NCBI GenBank assembly: GCA_041545745.1
Contig: CP168152.1
Span: forward strand, 3,098,001 to 3,162,000
Length of the DNA stretch: 64,000 nt
Reading direction: 5' to 3'
Origin: Stenotrophomonas indicatrix
GTDB lineage: Bacteria > Pseudomonadota > Gammaproteobacteria > Xanthomonadales > Xanthomonadaceae
In this document: one piece after another, positions 44,712 through 55,436 of the stretch
Layout: each line of letters begins with the position of its first letter
Position numbering within the stretch: the stretch's first letter is position 1
The notes under the pieces: generated by a model
Told to the model about the DNA's origin: nothing
Seen by the model: the letters and a program-made list of their open reading frames with translations, nothing else
The model's database searches: none
Program-made: the position numbers and the translations under genes

Positions 44712-44908
44712 TCCTGATCCAGCAGTTGCCGCGGGCTCAGGACCGGATAGGTGAAACCCAGCTGGCGCGCCCGCAGCAGCTTGTCGCCACGCGTATACAT
44801 CAGCTTCCAGTTCTTTTCCGGCTTGAAGATCGGCAGTGGTGCCGTGTGGTCGCCGCCGTGGTGGCGCGACTGCGAGCGCCTCCAGGCGCGGTTCCTTTGC
44901 GTTTCCAT
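44705..44908 (-). CDS. Small basic protein upstream of phosphatase-like gene
   Basis: 67 residues, rich in Arg and His near the start (RAWRRSQSRHHGGDH), with a later KNWKLMYTRGDKLLRARQLGF segment. There is no signal peptide. The start METQRNR follows the presumed promoter region; an in-frame upstream extension lacks support. It overlaps the phosphatase-like gene, suggesting coupled expression. I do not recognise a family. Confidence 0.65.
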   Translation of the reverse strand: METQRNRAWRRSQSRHHGGDHTAPLPIFKPEKNWKLMYTRGDKLLRARQLGFTYPVLSPRQLLDQEC

Positions 44909-45026
44909 GATCGTATTCTCGTGGGTACCGGGTTCAGCAGCCGCGGTAGTACGAGTGCGCGCAGGATACAACGCCGCAACAAAAAAGCCCACGCATTGCT
45001 GCGTAGGCTTGTCTGTTACATCACAG

Positions 45027-45103
45027 TGGTCGGGACGGCCGGATTCGAACCGACGACCCTCTGCCCCCCAGGCAGATGCGCTACCAGGCTGCGCTACGCC
45101 CCG
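45027..45103 (-). tRNA. tRNA-Pro(GGG)
   Basis: 77 bases with encoded CCA. The acceptor CGGGGCG pairs with CGTCCCG. The anticodon stem TCTGC/GCAGA encloses CTGGGGG, giving GGG (reads CCC). Confidence 0.95.
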
Positions 45104-45170
45104 ACTGATGCTGCGATGTGCCCGCCAGTGCGGCGGGCCGTGAAGTATAGCGGATTACGGCGGAAATGGG

Positions 45171-45527
45171 TCAGCGACGCAGCAGTTGCAGCACTTCTTC
45201 CAGTTCCATACGCACCTGCTTGATGATCTGGTTGCTCAAGGCCGATTCCTCGCGCGCATCCGGACCATCCAGGCGCAGGCGCGCGCCACCGATGGTGTAG
45301 CCCTGTTCGTACAACAGGCTGCGGATCTGCCGCACCATCAGCACGTCGTGGCGCTGGTAGTAACGACGGTTGCCACGGCGCTTGGCCGGCTCGAGACTGG
45401 GAAATTCGGTTTCCCAGTAGCGCAGCACGTGCGGCTTGACGTCGCACAGTTCGCTGACTTCACCGATGGTGAAGTAGCGCTTGGCCGGAATCGGCGGAAG
45501 TTCGCGGTTACTGCCCGGATCCAGCAT
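45171..45527 (-). CDS. MerR-family transcriptional regulator
   Basis: 118 residues. The winged helix-turn-helix is [23 protein letters not shown] (about 17-39, quoted in part), followed by the [28 protein letters not shown] wing/linker region. There are no effector Cys, so it is not a classical metal sensor. It overlaps ihfA by 20 bases and follows it, a widely conserved gene order in gammaproteobacteria. The start MLDPGS has GGTGGAAG upstream. Confidence 0.92.
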   Translation of the reverse strand: MLDPGSNRELPPIPAKRYFTIGEVSELCDVKPHVLRYWETEFPSLEPAKRRGNRRYYQRHDVLMVRQIRSLLYEQGYTIGGARLRLDGPDAREESALSNQIIKQVRMELEEVLQLLRR

Positions 45528-45807
45528 AAGCTTCCACCCTCTCCTTGAGCTTCTGGCCCGGACGGAAGGTAACCACCGTACGGGCGGAAATCGGAATTTC
45601 CTCGCCGGTCTTGGGGTTGCGACCCGGGCGCTGGTTCTTGCGCCGCAGGTCGAAATTGCCAAAGCCCGACAGCTTCACCTGACGTCCCTGTTCCAATGCT
45701 TCACGCAGCACATCGAAGAACGCGTCGACGAATTCCTTGGCTTCCCGCTTGTTCAGACCGACTTCGTCGAACAGCTTTTCCGCCATCTCCGCCTTGGTCA
45801 ATGCCAT
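45508..45807 (-). CDS. ihfA: Integration host factor subunit alpha
   Basis: 99-residue DNA-bending subunit that pairs with IhfB. The typical segments are [20 protein letters not shown], the [11 protein letters not shown] turn and the beta-ribbon [21 protein letters not shown] with the intercalating Pro. It sits after pheT, as in E. coli. Confidence 0.97.
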   Translation of the reverse strand: MALTKAEMAEKLFDEVGLNKREAKEFVDAFFDVLREALEQGRQVKLSGFGNFDLRRKNQRPGRNPKTGEEIPISARTVVTFRPGQKLKERVEAYAGSGQ

Positions 45808-45834
45808 TGCCTGCTACCCCCGAGTGCTGCCCGC

Positions 45835-48216
45835 TCAGCCGCGGATCCGGGCGTGGTGTTCACGCTCGATGGCAGTGACCACCTCGGCCACTACCGCTTC
45901 CACGTCGCGGTCCGTCAGAGTGCGCGACTTGTCCTGCAAAATCAAGCCCATAGCGAGACTCTTGAATCCCGGCTCGACGCCTTGGCCGACGTAGCGGTCG
46001 AACAGGTTCAGCTCGCGCAGCAACGGGCCGGCAGCCTGGCGGATGGTCGCGGCCAGGTCACTCCAGGCCACCTGTTCAGGCACCAGGAAGGCCAGGTCGC
46101 GGCGCACCGCCGGGTAGCGCGACAGTTCACCGGCGCGCGGCAGCGCACGGGCGGACAGCGCTTCCAGATCCAGCTCGAAGGCGTACACGTCCACGTCGAT
46201 GTCCATCGCCTTGGCCAGACGCGGGTGGATCTGACCGATCCAGCCGATCGTCAGGCCGTCGCGGAAGACCTCGGCCGAACGCACCGGATGGCCGTAGGCA
46301 CGGGTGGACGGGCGGAACTCCAGTACCGCGCCACTGGCAGCGGCCAGCGATTCCAGGTCGCCCTTCAGGTCGTGGAAATCGACCTTGCGGGTCGGCAGGC
46401 CCCACTGCACCGCCTGCCCTTCACCGCAGACCGCAGCGGCTACGCGCGAGGTCTCCAGCGGTGCCGGTTGCCCGTCACCGGTCTGCCGGGCGAACACGCG
46501 GCCGATCTCGAACAGGCGCACGCGGCCCAGCTGGCGGGCGGCATTGCGGCCCAGGGTAGCGACCAGGCCCGGCAGCAGCGCCGGACGCATCACCGCCAGC
46601 TCGGCCGACAGTGGGTTGGCCAGCGGCACCAGGTTGTCGCGCAGCTGCCACTGGCTCAGCAGTGCGTCGTCGACGAAGGCGAAATTGACGGTTTCCTGCA
46701 GGTCGCGGGCAACCAGCTGGCGCCGCACGCTGAGCGTGTCCAGCTGGGTCTCGGTCGGCATCGCAACACGCGATGCACCACCCGGCAGCGTGGTCGGGAT
46801 CTGCTCGTAACCGTGGATCCGGGCCAGCTCCTCGATCAGGTCTTCTTCGATGGCGATGTCGAAGCGGCGGCTCGGCGCAGTGACCTGCCAGCCTTCGCCA
46901 GCGATCGCCACCTGCATGCCCAGCGCGCGCAGGATGCGCTCGACTTCGGCGTCTTCGATGGTGATGCCCAGCACGCGGGTGATGCGTGCGCGGCGCAGCA
47001 GGATCGTGGCCGGCTGCGGCAGGTCAGCCGCATGTACCGCCTCGGTCACCGGCGCCGGGGTGCCACCGGCCAGGTCCAGCACCAGGCGGGTGGCGTATTC
47101 GATGGCGGTACGCGGCAGCGCCGGGTCGACGCCACGCTCGAAGCGGTGGCCGGCATCGGTATGCAGGCCCAGCTTGCGGCCACGGCCCATGATCGCGGCC
47201 GGCGCGAAGTGCGCCGCTTCCAGGAACACGGCGGTGGTGGCATCGGTGACGCGTGTATCGAAGCCGCCCATCAGGCCGGCCAGGCCGACCGCGCGATCAG
47301 CGTCGGTGACCACCAGGAAGCTGTCGTCCAGCGCAGCGTCACGGCCGTCCAGCAGCTTCAGGCTTTCGCCGGCGCGCGAACGACGCACACCGATCGTGCC
47401 CTGCAGGGTGCCCAGATCGTAGGCGTGCATCGGCTGGCCCAGCTCGAGCATCACGTACTGGGTGATGTCGACCAGCAGCGATACCGGGCGCACGCCACTG
47501 CGGCGCAGGCGCTCGGCCATCCACAACGGGGTCTTCGCCGCGGCGTTGACACCTTCGATGACACGACCAAGATAGCGCGGTGCTTCGGCACCGGCATCGA
47601 GCTGGATCGCCAGCTCGCGGCTGCCATGGGCAGCGATCGGCTCTGCGATGAAATCCACTACTTCGCTGCGCGTGGCTGCAGCAACGTCATAGGCGATGCC
47701 GCGGATGCTGAAGCAGTCGGCGCGGTTGGGGGTCAGCTTGATCTCGATGCTGGCGTCCGGCAGGCCGAGGTACTCCACCAGGGTCTGGCCGACCGGCGCG
47801 TCATCCGGCAGTTCCAGCAGGCCGGAGGCATCGTTGTCCAGGCCCAGCTCCTTGGCCGAGCACAGCATGCCGTTGGATTCGACGCCGCGCAGCTTGGCCG
47901 GCTTGATCTTCAATTCACCGATCTGCGCACCGACCATCGCCAGCGGCGCGACCAGGCCAGGGCGCGCATTCGGCGCACCACAGACGATCTGCAGCAGCTC
48001 AGCCTGTCCCGCATCAACCTTGCACACCTGCAGGCGGTCGGCTTCGGGATGGCGTTCGGCTTCGACGATACGCGCGACGACCACGTGCTGCAGGCCGTCG
48101 CCAAGCGCGGTCACGTCTTCCACTTCCAGGCCGATGGCGGTCAGCACCGCGCTCAGCTCATCGCGCGAGGCAGTGGTCGGGACGTGGCTGCGCAGCCAGT
48201 TTTCGGAGAATTTCAT
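45835..48216 (-). CDS. pheT: Phenylalanyl-tRNA synthetase beta subunit
   Basis: 793-residue beta subunit of the (alpha-beta)2 class II synthetase. It starts MKFSENWLRSHVPT, and has the OB-like EMAP domain, B3/B4 editing domain (LGRVIEGVNAAAKTPLWMAERLRRSG region), B5 region and C-terminal anticodon-recognition FDX-ACB domain (AFELDLEALSA, SRYPAVRRDLAFLVP). The start is the ATG of MKFSENW; upstream codons are non-family. Confidence 0.97.
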   Translation of the reverse strand: MKFSENWLRSHVPTTASRDELSAVLTAIGLEVEDVTALGDGLQHVVVARIVEAERHPEADRLQVCKVDAGQAELLQIVCGAPNARPGLVAPLAMVGAQIGELKIKPAKLRGVESNGMLCSAKELGLDNDASGLLELPDDAPVGQTLVEYLGLPDASIEIKLTPNRADCFSIRGIAYDVAAATRSEVVDFIAEPIAAHGSRELAIQLDAGAEAPRYLGRVIEGVNAAAKTPLWMAERLRRSGVRPVSLLVDITQYVMLELGQPMHAYDLGTLQGTIGVRRSRAGESLKLLDGRDAALDDSFLVVTDADRAVGLAGLMGGFDTRVTDATTAVFLEAAHFAPAAIMGRGRKLGLHTDAGHRFERGVDPALPRTAIEYATRLVLDLAGGTPAPVTEAVHAADLPQPATILLRRARITRVLGITIEDAEVERILRALGMQVAIAGEGWQVTAPSRRFDIAIEEDLIEELARIHGYEQIPTTLPGGASRVAMPTETQLDTLSVRRQLVARDLQETVNFAFVDDALLSQWQLRDNLVPLANPLSAELAVMRPALLPGLVATLGRNAARQLGRVRLFEIGRVFARQTGDGQPAPLETSRVAAAVCGEGQAVQWGLPTRKVDFHDLKGDLESLAAASGAVLEFRPSTRAYGHPVRSAEVFRDGLTIGWIGQIHPRLAKAMDIDVDVYAFELDLEALSARALPRAGELSRYPAVRRDLAFLVPEQVAWSDLAATIRQAAGPLLRELNLFDRYVGQGVEPGFKSLAMGLILQDKSRTLTDRDVEAVVAEVVTAIEREHHARIRG

Positions 48217-48302
48217 GGGGTCACCCTGGTGGGCCCGGCGCATGCGCCTGGGCTTCGGATTCAAGTGCAGCCGGGCATGGCCCGGCACGACATGGTTGTG
48301 GC

Positions 48303-49852
<1,550 letters not shown>

Positions 49853-49863
49853 TTTTCAGTTCC

Positions 49864-50061
49864 TCAGAGGTAAGGGAGCATGCGGTCCAGACGGCCTGCG
49901 TCTTCTGCGCGGACGTGATTCGTCTGACGCAGGTTACGCTTACGCTTGGTCGCTTTCTTCGTGAGGATGTGGCTACGGTTGGCGTGGCCGCACTTGTACT
50001 TGCCCGAGGCGGTCTTGCGGAAACGCTTGGCCGCCGCCCGGTTGGTCTTGATCTTGGGCAT
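49864..50061 (-). CDS. rpmI: 50S ribosomal protein L35
   Basis: 65 residues, basic: [20 protein letters not shown] and [22 protein letters not shown]. The start is the ATG of MPKIKT. The gap back to infC is 274 bases, larger than in E. coli, and may hold the L20-type leader. Confidence 0.97.
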
Positions 50062-50335
50062 TGCAATGTCCTTGATGGGATATGACCCTGGTTTCTGACT
50101 GATCTGGCGGCGGCCTGGGCCGCTCTTTCCGTCCTGCCATGATCGGCGTACGACCCGTCCTGGGTGGGTCGAGCCGGGCATGATACAGGCAAAACCGCCC
50201 TGTAACCAGCCCCCATACAGCTTTTCATCCGCAACCCGGCTGCGCCGGTCCCGGAAAAGCAAAAGGACGCCAGCGGCGCCCCTTCACCTTCATCCATTCA
50301 GCCGCCAGGCGCCCCGCGAGGCAGCCCGTCAGGCC
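50062..50335 (-). promoter_or_regulatory. infC-rpmI gap, candidate L20 autoregulatory leader
   Basis: No gene is seen. On the minus strand a long hairpin has GCTTTTC and GAAAAGC outer arms (50220-50226 and 50254-50260) with CCGGCGCAGCCGG-like inner pairing. In E. coli this operon is repressed by L20 binding near rpmI; equivalent function here is an inference from position only. Confidence 0.35.
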
Positions 50336-50863
50336 TCAGGTCTTCTTCTTCGGCGCGATCATCATCACCATCTGACGCCCTTCCAGGCGCGGACGGGATT
50401 CGATGACGATGTCCTCGCCCAGATCACCCTCGATCCGGCTGGCCATCTCGCGACCCAGTTCCTGGTGGCTCATTTCACGGCCACGGAAACGGATGTTGAC
50501 CTTGATCTTGTCGCCTTCTTCAAGGAAACCGCGCATCTTGCGCAGCTTGATCTGGTAGTCGCCCTCGTCCGTAACCGGACGGAACTTCACTTCCTTGATC
50601 TCGACCTGCTTGGTCTTCTTCTTGGCCTCGCTGGCCTTCTTCTGGGCTTCGAACTTGAACTTGCCGAAGTCCATGATCTTGCACACCGGCGGGTCTGCCT
50701 GCGGCTGGATCTCGACCAGGTCCAGGCCTTCATCTTCGGCCATGGACAACGCTTCGTCTCGCGTCAACACGCCGATCATTTCTCCGTCACTGCCGATCAC
50801 GCGGACGCGCGGCACACGGATTTCCTGATTCTTGCGGTTCTGTTTGTTGTCAGGGGTACTGAT
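50336..50863 (-). CDS. infC: Translation initiation factor IF-3 (ATC start)
   Basis: 175 residues: linker-joined N domain ([23 protein letters not shown]) and C domain ([30 protein letters not shown], in part). The only start that matches the family N-terminus and has a Shine-Dalgarno (GGGAG, 8 bases) is ATC (ISTPDNKQ). Noncanonical starts here are a known basis for IF-3 self-repression. An upstream in-frame GTG or ATG would add non-family residues. Confidence 0.93.
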   Translation of the reverse strand: MSTPDNKQNRKNQEIRVPRVRVIGSDGEMIGVLTRDEALSMAEDEGLDLVEIQPQADPPVCKIMDFGKFKFEAQKKASEAKKKTKQVEIKEVKFRPVTDEGDYQIKLRKMRGFLEEGDKIKVNIRFRGREMSHQELGREMASRIEGDLGEDIVIESRPRLEGRQMVMMIAPKKKT

Positions 50864-50927
50864 ATTGCGATCTCCCAAGGGTGTCGAACCCGGCCCGGGC
50901 GCCAATGCGCACGGGCCGGACCTTTGT

Positions 50928-52829
50928 TTACGCGCCCTCGGCCTGGAGCCGCTCGGTGAAAGCCTGGAGGCTCATGCTGCCGAGATCTTCGCCAGAACGC
51001 GTACGCACCGCCACAGCGCCGTTTTCCTTCTCGCGGTCACCAATGACCAGCAGGTACGGCACGCGCTGCAGCGTGTGCTCGCGAATCTTATAGCCGATCT
51101 TCTCGTTACGCAAATCGGCGCTGACGCGGAAGCCTTGATCCGCAAGGCTTTTGGTCACGGCAGACACGTATTCAGCCTGCGCATCGGTGATATTGGCCAC
51201 CACCACCTGGGTCGGCGCCAGCCAAGCCGGGAACTGGCCGGCATGGTGCTCGATCAGGATGCCCAGGAAACGCTCCATCGAGCCTACGATGGCCCGGTGC
51301 AGCATCACCGGATGCTTCTTCTGGCTGTTCTCGTCCACGTATTCAGCGCCCAGACGGCCAGGCATCATGAAATCGACCTGCATGGTGCCCAGCTGCCAGG
51401 TGCGGCCGATGGCGTCCTTCAGGTGGTATTCGATCTTCGGGCCGTAGAAGGCGCCCTCGCCCGGCAGCTCCTGCCATTCCACCCCGCAGCTGGACAATGC
51501 CGAGCGCAGCGCGCCCTCCGCCTTGTCCCAGGTGGCATCATCGCCCAGACGCGATTCGGGGCGCAGCGCGATCTTGACCTGGATCTCCTCGAAGCCGAAG
51601 TGCTGGTACACCGCCAGCGCCTGCTGGTGGAACGCGGTCACTTCCGCCTCGACCTGGTCTTCGGTGCAGAACACGTGACCGTCGTCCTGGGTGAAGCCAC
51701 GCACGCGCAGGATGCCGTGCAGCGCACCGGAAGGCTCGTTGCGGTGGCAGGCGCCAAACTCGCCGTAGCGGATCGGCAGATCACGGTAGCTGTGCAGCCC
51801 CTGGTTGAACACCTGCACGTGGCCCGGGCAGTTCATCGGCTTCAGCGCGTAGGTACGCTTCTCCGACTCGGTGAAGAACATCGCGTCCTGGTAGTTGTCC
51901 CAGTGGCCCGATTTCTGCCACAGCGACACGTCCAGGATCTGCGGGCAGCGCACTTCGCCGTAGCCGGTGCTGCGGTACACCTTGCGCATGTACTGCTCGA
52001 CCACCTGCCACAGCGCCCAGCCCTTCGGGTGCCAGAACACCAGGCCCGGGGCCTCTTCCTGCAGGTGGAACAGGTCCTGCTGCTTGCCGATGCGACGGTG
52101 GTCGCGCATCTCCGCTTCTTCGATGCGCTTGATGTACGCATCGAGCTGCTTCTTGTCGGCCCAGGCGGTGCCGTAGACGCGCTGCAGCTGCTCGTTCTGC
52201 GCGTCGCCACGCCAATAGGCGCCGGAAATGCGGGTCAGTTTGAAGGCCTTCAGGAAGCGCGTGTTGGGCACGTGCGGGCCGCGGCACATGTCCACGTACT
52301 CTTGGTGGTAGTACATGCCCATCGCCTGGATCTCCGGGGACATGTCCTCGATCAGGCGCAGCTTGTAGTCCTCGCCACGGGCCTTGAAGATCTCGATGAC
52401 TTCCGCACGCGGCGTCACTTTCTTGATGACGTCGTAGTCCTGTGCGATCAGCTCGCCCATGCGCTTTTCGATCACCGCCATGTCCTCCGGGGTGAACGGG
52501 CGCTCGGAATAGATGTCGTAGTAGAAGCCCTCGGCGATCACCGGGCCGATCACCATCTTCACGTCCGGATAGAGCTGCTTGACCGCGTGGCCGACCAGGT
52601 GGGCGCTGGAGTGGCGGATGATTTCCACGCCCTCCTCGTCCTTGGCGGTGATGATGCGCAGGGAGGCATCGTGGTCGATGACGTCACTGGCATCGACCAG
52701 CACGCCATCCACCGAACCGGCGATGGTGGCCTTGGCCAGGCCGGCGCCGATCGACTGGGCGACGTCCATGACGCTGACAGGATGTTCGAATTCGCGGCGG
52801 CTGCCGTCGGGAAGGGTAATCGTGATCAT
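50928..52829 (-). CDS. thrS: Threonyl-tRNA synthetase
   Basis: 633 residues: TGS domain ([18 protein letters not shown]), editing domain ([18 protein letters not shown] with HxxxH, plus the later Cys of [13 protein letters not shown]), class II catalytic core ([31 protein letters not shown]) and anticodon-binding domain. The first gene of the minus-strand translation cluster. Its leader carries a Thr-codon peptide and a small terminator (52897-52917). Confidence 0.98.
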   Translation of the reverse strand: MITITLPDGSRREFEHPVSVMDVAQSIGAGLAKATIAGSVDGVLVDASDVIDHDASLRIITAKDEEGVEIIRHSSAHLVGHAVKQLYPDVKMVIGPVIAEGFYYDIYSERPFTPEDMAVIEKRMGELIAQDYDVIKKVTPRAEVIEIFKARGEDYKLRLIEDMSPEIQAMGMYYHQEYVDMCRGPHVPNTRFLKAFKLTRISGAYWRGDAQNEQLQRVYGTAWADKKQLDAYIKRIEEAEMRDHRRIGKQQDLFHLQEEAPGLVFWHPKGWALWQVVEQYMRKVYRSTGYGEVRCPQILDVSLWQKSGHWDNYQDAMFFTESEKRTYALKPMNCPGHVQVFNQGLHSYRDLPIRYGEFGACHRNEPSGALHGILRVRGFTQDDGHVFCTEDQVEAEVTAFHQQALAVYQHFGFEEIQVKIALRPESRLGDDATWDKAEGALRSALSSCGVEWQELPGEGAFYGPKIEYHLKDAIGRTWQLGTMQVDFMMPGRLGAEYVDENSQKKHPVMLHRAIVGSMERFLGILIEHHAGQFPAWLAPTQVVVANITDAQAEYVSAVTKSLADQGFRVSADLRNEKIGYKIREHTLQRVPYLLVIGDREKENGAVAVRTRSGEDLGSMSLQAFTERLQAEGA

Positions 52830-52896
52830 TTCAATGGCTTCATGCGGGGCCCGCCGGGCGGGCTGGAAAGCGCTCCCGGGCCAACGCCCGGGCAAT

Positions 52897-52917
52897 AAAA
52901 AAGCGCCACTAGGGCGC
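52897..52917 (-). terminator. thrS leader terminator
   Basis: On the minus strand GCGCC-CUAGU-GGCGC is followed by UUUUUU (52897-52902). The stem is short (5 bp), but the T run is good. No minus-strand gene lies upstream, so it can only act on the thrS transcript, as an attenuator. Confidence 0.65.
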
Positions 52918-52943
52918 CTGGAATGCAGGGCCTTCGGGGCAGG

Positions 52944-52970
52944 TCAACAGTGGGCGGTGGTAGTGCTCAT
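52944..52970 (-). CDS. Thr-rich leader peptide MSTTTAHC of thrS
   Basis: Nine codons on the minus strand: ATG AGC ACT ACC ACC GCC CAC TGT TGA. Three adjacent Thr codons lie in an 8-residue peptide that ends 27 bases before the thrS leader terminator. This fits ribosome-stalling attenuation by Thr-tRNA shortage. The Shine-Dalgarno is weak (GAG about 9 bases upstream). Confidence 0.6.
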   Translation of the reverse strand: MSTTTAHC

Positions 52971-53031
52971 GTCGCACGCTCGGCCGGCGCAGTGCGCGGG
53001 CCACCTTGGTTCCAGGATGTGGTTGCCCACG

Positions 53032-53060
53032 ATCTTAAACCAGTGGCCGACAAAGCCCAA
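53032..53060 (-). promoter_or_regulatory. Candidate thrS promoter
   Basis: On the minus strand TTGGGC (53055-53060), a 17-base spacer and TAAGAT (53032-53037). Transcription would start near 53025, just before the Thr leader peptide and terminator. Confidence 0.5.
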
Positions 53061-53094
53061 GCGGCGCCTGAATGGCGCTCGCTGGCGGCGTGAA

Positions 53095-53115
53095 AACGCA
53101 ATGATTACCATGTGC
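53095..53115. promoter_or_regulatory. Weak Fur-box-like site
   Basis: GCAATGATTACCATG resembles part of the Fur consensus (AATGAT arms). It lies upstream of the DUF3325/DUF3649/PepSY operon, whose predicted role in iron uptake makes it plausible. The match is partial. The rest of the 52971-53247 gap shows no gene. Confidence 0.3.
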
Positions 53116-53247
53116 GCGCAGCCAGCCTCCGTGCCGACCTGCCCGCTTCCCCCAGGACCCTGCAATGCGCCACCCGCCCCGACCGGCGCCTGCCGGTCCC
53201 GCCCGTGCCCCGCGTTCACCGGCCGAGTGCCGGGCTCGGAGCCCGCA

Positions 53248-53544
53248 ATGATCACCGTTGGCCTGTCGACCCTTGGCTTCTGCAGCCTAGGCATGCTGTC
53301 GGCGATGTTCTCCGCGCTGGCGTTCTATGCCGCCTCCCCGCACTGCCGTTGGCCACGTCTGCGCCGTGCCGGGCGCCTGGGCCGGCAGATCGGCCTGGTC
53401 GCTGCTGTGGCCGCGCTGTGGCTGTGGATGGCCGAGCTGGGCTTTGCCGCCGGCCTGGTGGCGATGCTGTGCACCTGGATGCTGGCCGCCATGCTGCTGC
53501 CGGCACTGGCCGCGTGGCACCGCCCTGATGTGGAGCCGCGCTGA
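53248..53544 (+). CDS. DUF3325 membrane protein, probable siderophore-iron system
   Basis: 98 residues with three hydrophobic helices: ITVGLSTLGFCSLGMLSAMF, an LGRQIGLVAAVAALWLWMAE segment and GLVAMLCTWMLAAMLLP. It overlaps the next gene as TGATG. This is the DUF3325 family, usually found with DUF3649 and a PepSY protein in iron-uptake loci. An in-frame ATG at 53101 would add a Pro/Cys-rich stretch that looks non-coding. Confidence 0.85.
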   Translation: MITVGLSTLGFCSLGMLSAMFSALAFYAASPHCRWPRLRRAGRLGRQIGLVAAVAALWLWMAELGFAAGLVAMLCTWMLAAMLLPALAAWHRPDVEPR

Positions 53545-53807
53545 TGTGGCCGCGCGCACTGGCCGGCATCTTCGCCGGCTTCTTCCTTGCCGCTGCGGCA
53601 ACCGGCCTGGTGGCATGGCTGCCGCCGGGCCCCTGGCAGAAGGCCCTGGTGCCGAGCCTGATCGCATTCGTCCCGTTGTGGATGCTGGCCGCGCTGTGGG
53701 CCTTCAGTTTCCGCAGCCCGCTGCGCGCCTGGCTGACCCTGGCCGGTTGCGCGGCCCTTGGCTTCGCCGTACTCGGCCTGCTGCGCCTGACCGGCGCGGT
53801 GCAATGA
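53544..53807 (+). CDS. DUF3649 membrane protein, probable siderophore-iron system
   Basis: 87 residues with two or three transmembrane helices (RALAGIFAGFFLAAAATGLVAW and LVPSLIAFVPLWMLAALWAF, quoted in part). It overlaps DUF3325 by one base and precedes the PepSY gene by 10, so one operon. DUF3649 proteins pair with PepSY reductases in many proteobacteria. Confidence 0.87.
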   Translation: MWPRALAGIFAGFFLAAAATGLVAWLPPGPWQKALVPSLIAFVPLWMLAALWAFSFRSPLRAWLTLAGCAALGFAVLGLLRLTGAVQ

Positions 53808-53817
53808 GATCGACCGC

Positions 53818-55377
53818 ATGAAATTCAGTTCCCAGACCCTGCGCACGTTCACCACCCTGCACACCTGGGTTGGCCTGGTCGCCGGCTTCGGGCTGTTCGT
53901 GGCGTTCTATGCCGGCGCGCTGACCCTGTTCCACCACGACCTCCCGCTGTGGCAGACACCAGGCGCGGCAACCGCGCTGCCGGCCGGCCTGGATGATGCG
54001 CAGTACCTGCTCGACGACGTGCTGGCCACGCACGCCGAAGCGCGTCGCCACGTTGGCATGACCTTCCCGGGCACCGATCATCCGCAGCCGCTGGCCTACT
54101 GGCAGGCCGAAGACGGCAGCTGGCGCTATGCATGGCCGGGACAGACCGGCGGCAGCCCCACGCCACCGCAGACCGGGCTGGCCGAACTGGTCAACGAACT
54201 GCATTACAGCCTGGGCCTGCCGGTCGCCGGCGTCTACGTGATGGGCATCGTCAGCCTGCTGTACGGCATGGCCCTGCTCAGCGGCCTGGTGATCCACCTG
54301 CCCAAGCTGCTGGGCGATCTGTTCGCGCTGCGCCCGGGCCGCAATCTCAAGCAGCAGTGGCAGGACGCGCACAACGTGATCGGCGTGCTCAGCCTGCCGT
54401 TCCATCTGATGTTCGCGGTGACCGGCGCCCTGCTCTGCCTGGTGTTCATGCAGATGGCCGTACTCAATCCCCTGATCTACGACGGCAAGGCGCTGCAGGC
54501 GGTACCGACGGCGATGGACACCGCGCCGCTGCGCGAGGCCAGTGGCATCCCTGCTGCACCGGGCAGTCTGCGCGAACTGCACGCACGGGCGCTGGAAGTG
54601 GCACGCGCGCAGGGTGTGGCAAATTTCGAACCGGCCTACCTGAAACTGGCCAATGGCGGTGATGCCAACGCGACCATCGAGATCACCGGCGAGGCCAGCG
54701 GCACGCTTGGCCCGCTCGGCGCCGTCGCGCTGGATGTCGAAAGCGGCCGCGTGCTGGCCAGCCAGCTGCCCGGCCAACGCGATGCCAACCACGCCACGCT
54801 CAGTGCCGCCTATGCCCTCCATTTCGGCGAGTTCGGCAACGGCGTGGTGGTCTGGCTGTATTTCCTGCTCGGCCTCGGCGGCGCCTTCCTGTTCTATTCG
54901 GGCAACCTGCTGTGGATCGAGTCGCGGCGCAAACGCCGTCAGCCGCAGCAGTCACGCGCTGCCGTCAACATGGCGCGGGCCACTGTGGGTGTCTGCATCG
55001 GCCTGTGCGTGGCGATCTCGGTGGCCTTCGTGGCCGCGCTGGTGCTGGAGCGGGTAGCACCTGCACAGGTCGACCATGGCATCCGCTGGGCCTGCTTTGT
55101 GACCTGGGCGGCGTGTGCGCTGTGGGCAGCCCTGCGCCGCCCGGCGCAGGCGGCGCGCGAGCTGCTGTGGGCCGCGGCGATCAGCACCGCACTGGTGCCG
55201 GTGGCGCACGGCGCCCTCAACGGTGACTGGCTGTGGCTGGCCGCCACACGCGGCCACTGGCCGTTGTTCTGGATCGATGCGATGGCACTGGCGATGGCCT
55301 TTGGCTTTGCTCGCCTGGCGTATGCGAGCCAGCGGCGGGCCCGCAACGGTGACCCCAACAGCGTGTGGGCAAACTGA
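53818..55377 (+). CDS. PepSY-associated TM protein (siderophore-iron reductase-like, FpvG-type)
   Basis: 519 residues with four or five N- and C-terminal helix groups around a periplasmic PepSY region. His residues typical of b-type heme sites are present in LHTWVGLVAGFGLFVAFYAG and AHNVIGVLSLPFHLMF (in part), and HFGEFGNGVVVWLYFLLGLGG in the second membrane block. By family resemblance it reduces ferric siderophore in the periplasm or inner membrane, as FpvG does in Pseudomonas. The DUF3325/DUF3649 partners support this. Confidence 0.85.
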   Translation: MKFSSQTLRTFTTLHTWVGLVAGFGLFVAFYAGALTLFHHDLPLWQTPGAATALPAGLDDAQYLLDDVLATHAEARRHVGMTFPGTDHPQPLAYWQAEDGSWRYAWPGQTGGSPTPPQTGLAELVNELHYSLGLPVAGVYVMGIVSLLYGMALLSGLVIHLPKLLGDLFALRPGRNLKQQWQDAHNVIGVLSLPFHLMFAVTGALLCLVFMQMAVLNPLIYDGKALQAVPTAMDTAPLREASGIPAAPGSLRELHARALEVARAQGVANFEPAYLKLANGGDANATIEITGEASGTLGPLGAVALDVESGRVLASQLPGQRDANHATLSAAYALHFGEFGNGVVVWLYFLLGLGGAFLFYSGNLLWIESRRKRRQPQQSRAAVNMARATVGVCIGLCVAISVAFVAALVLERVAPAQVDHGIRWACFVTWAACALWAALRRPAQAARELLWAAAISTALVPVAHGALNGDWLWLAATRGHWPLFWIDAMALAMAFGFARLAYASQRRARNGDPNSVWAN

Positions 55378-55436
55378 CGACTCGCCATCGATGATCGGAT
55401 TGCAGCGTCGGTCCTGGCCCGGTGCTGCCAGCACGG

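Noticed and set aside
52897..52970. T-box riboswitch upstream of thrS
   Set aside because: T-boxes are not expected in gammaproteobacteria, and no T-box sequence or specifier loop is visible; a leader-peptide attenuator explains the features.
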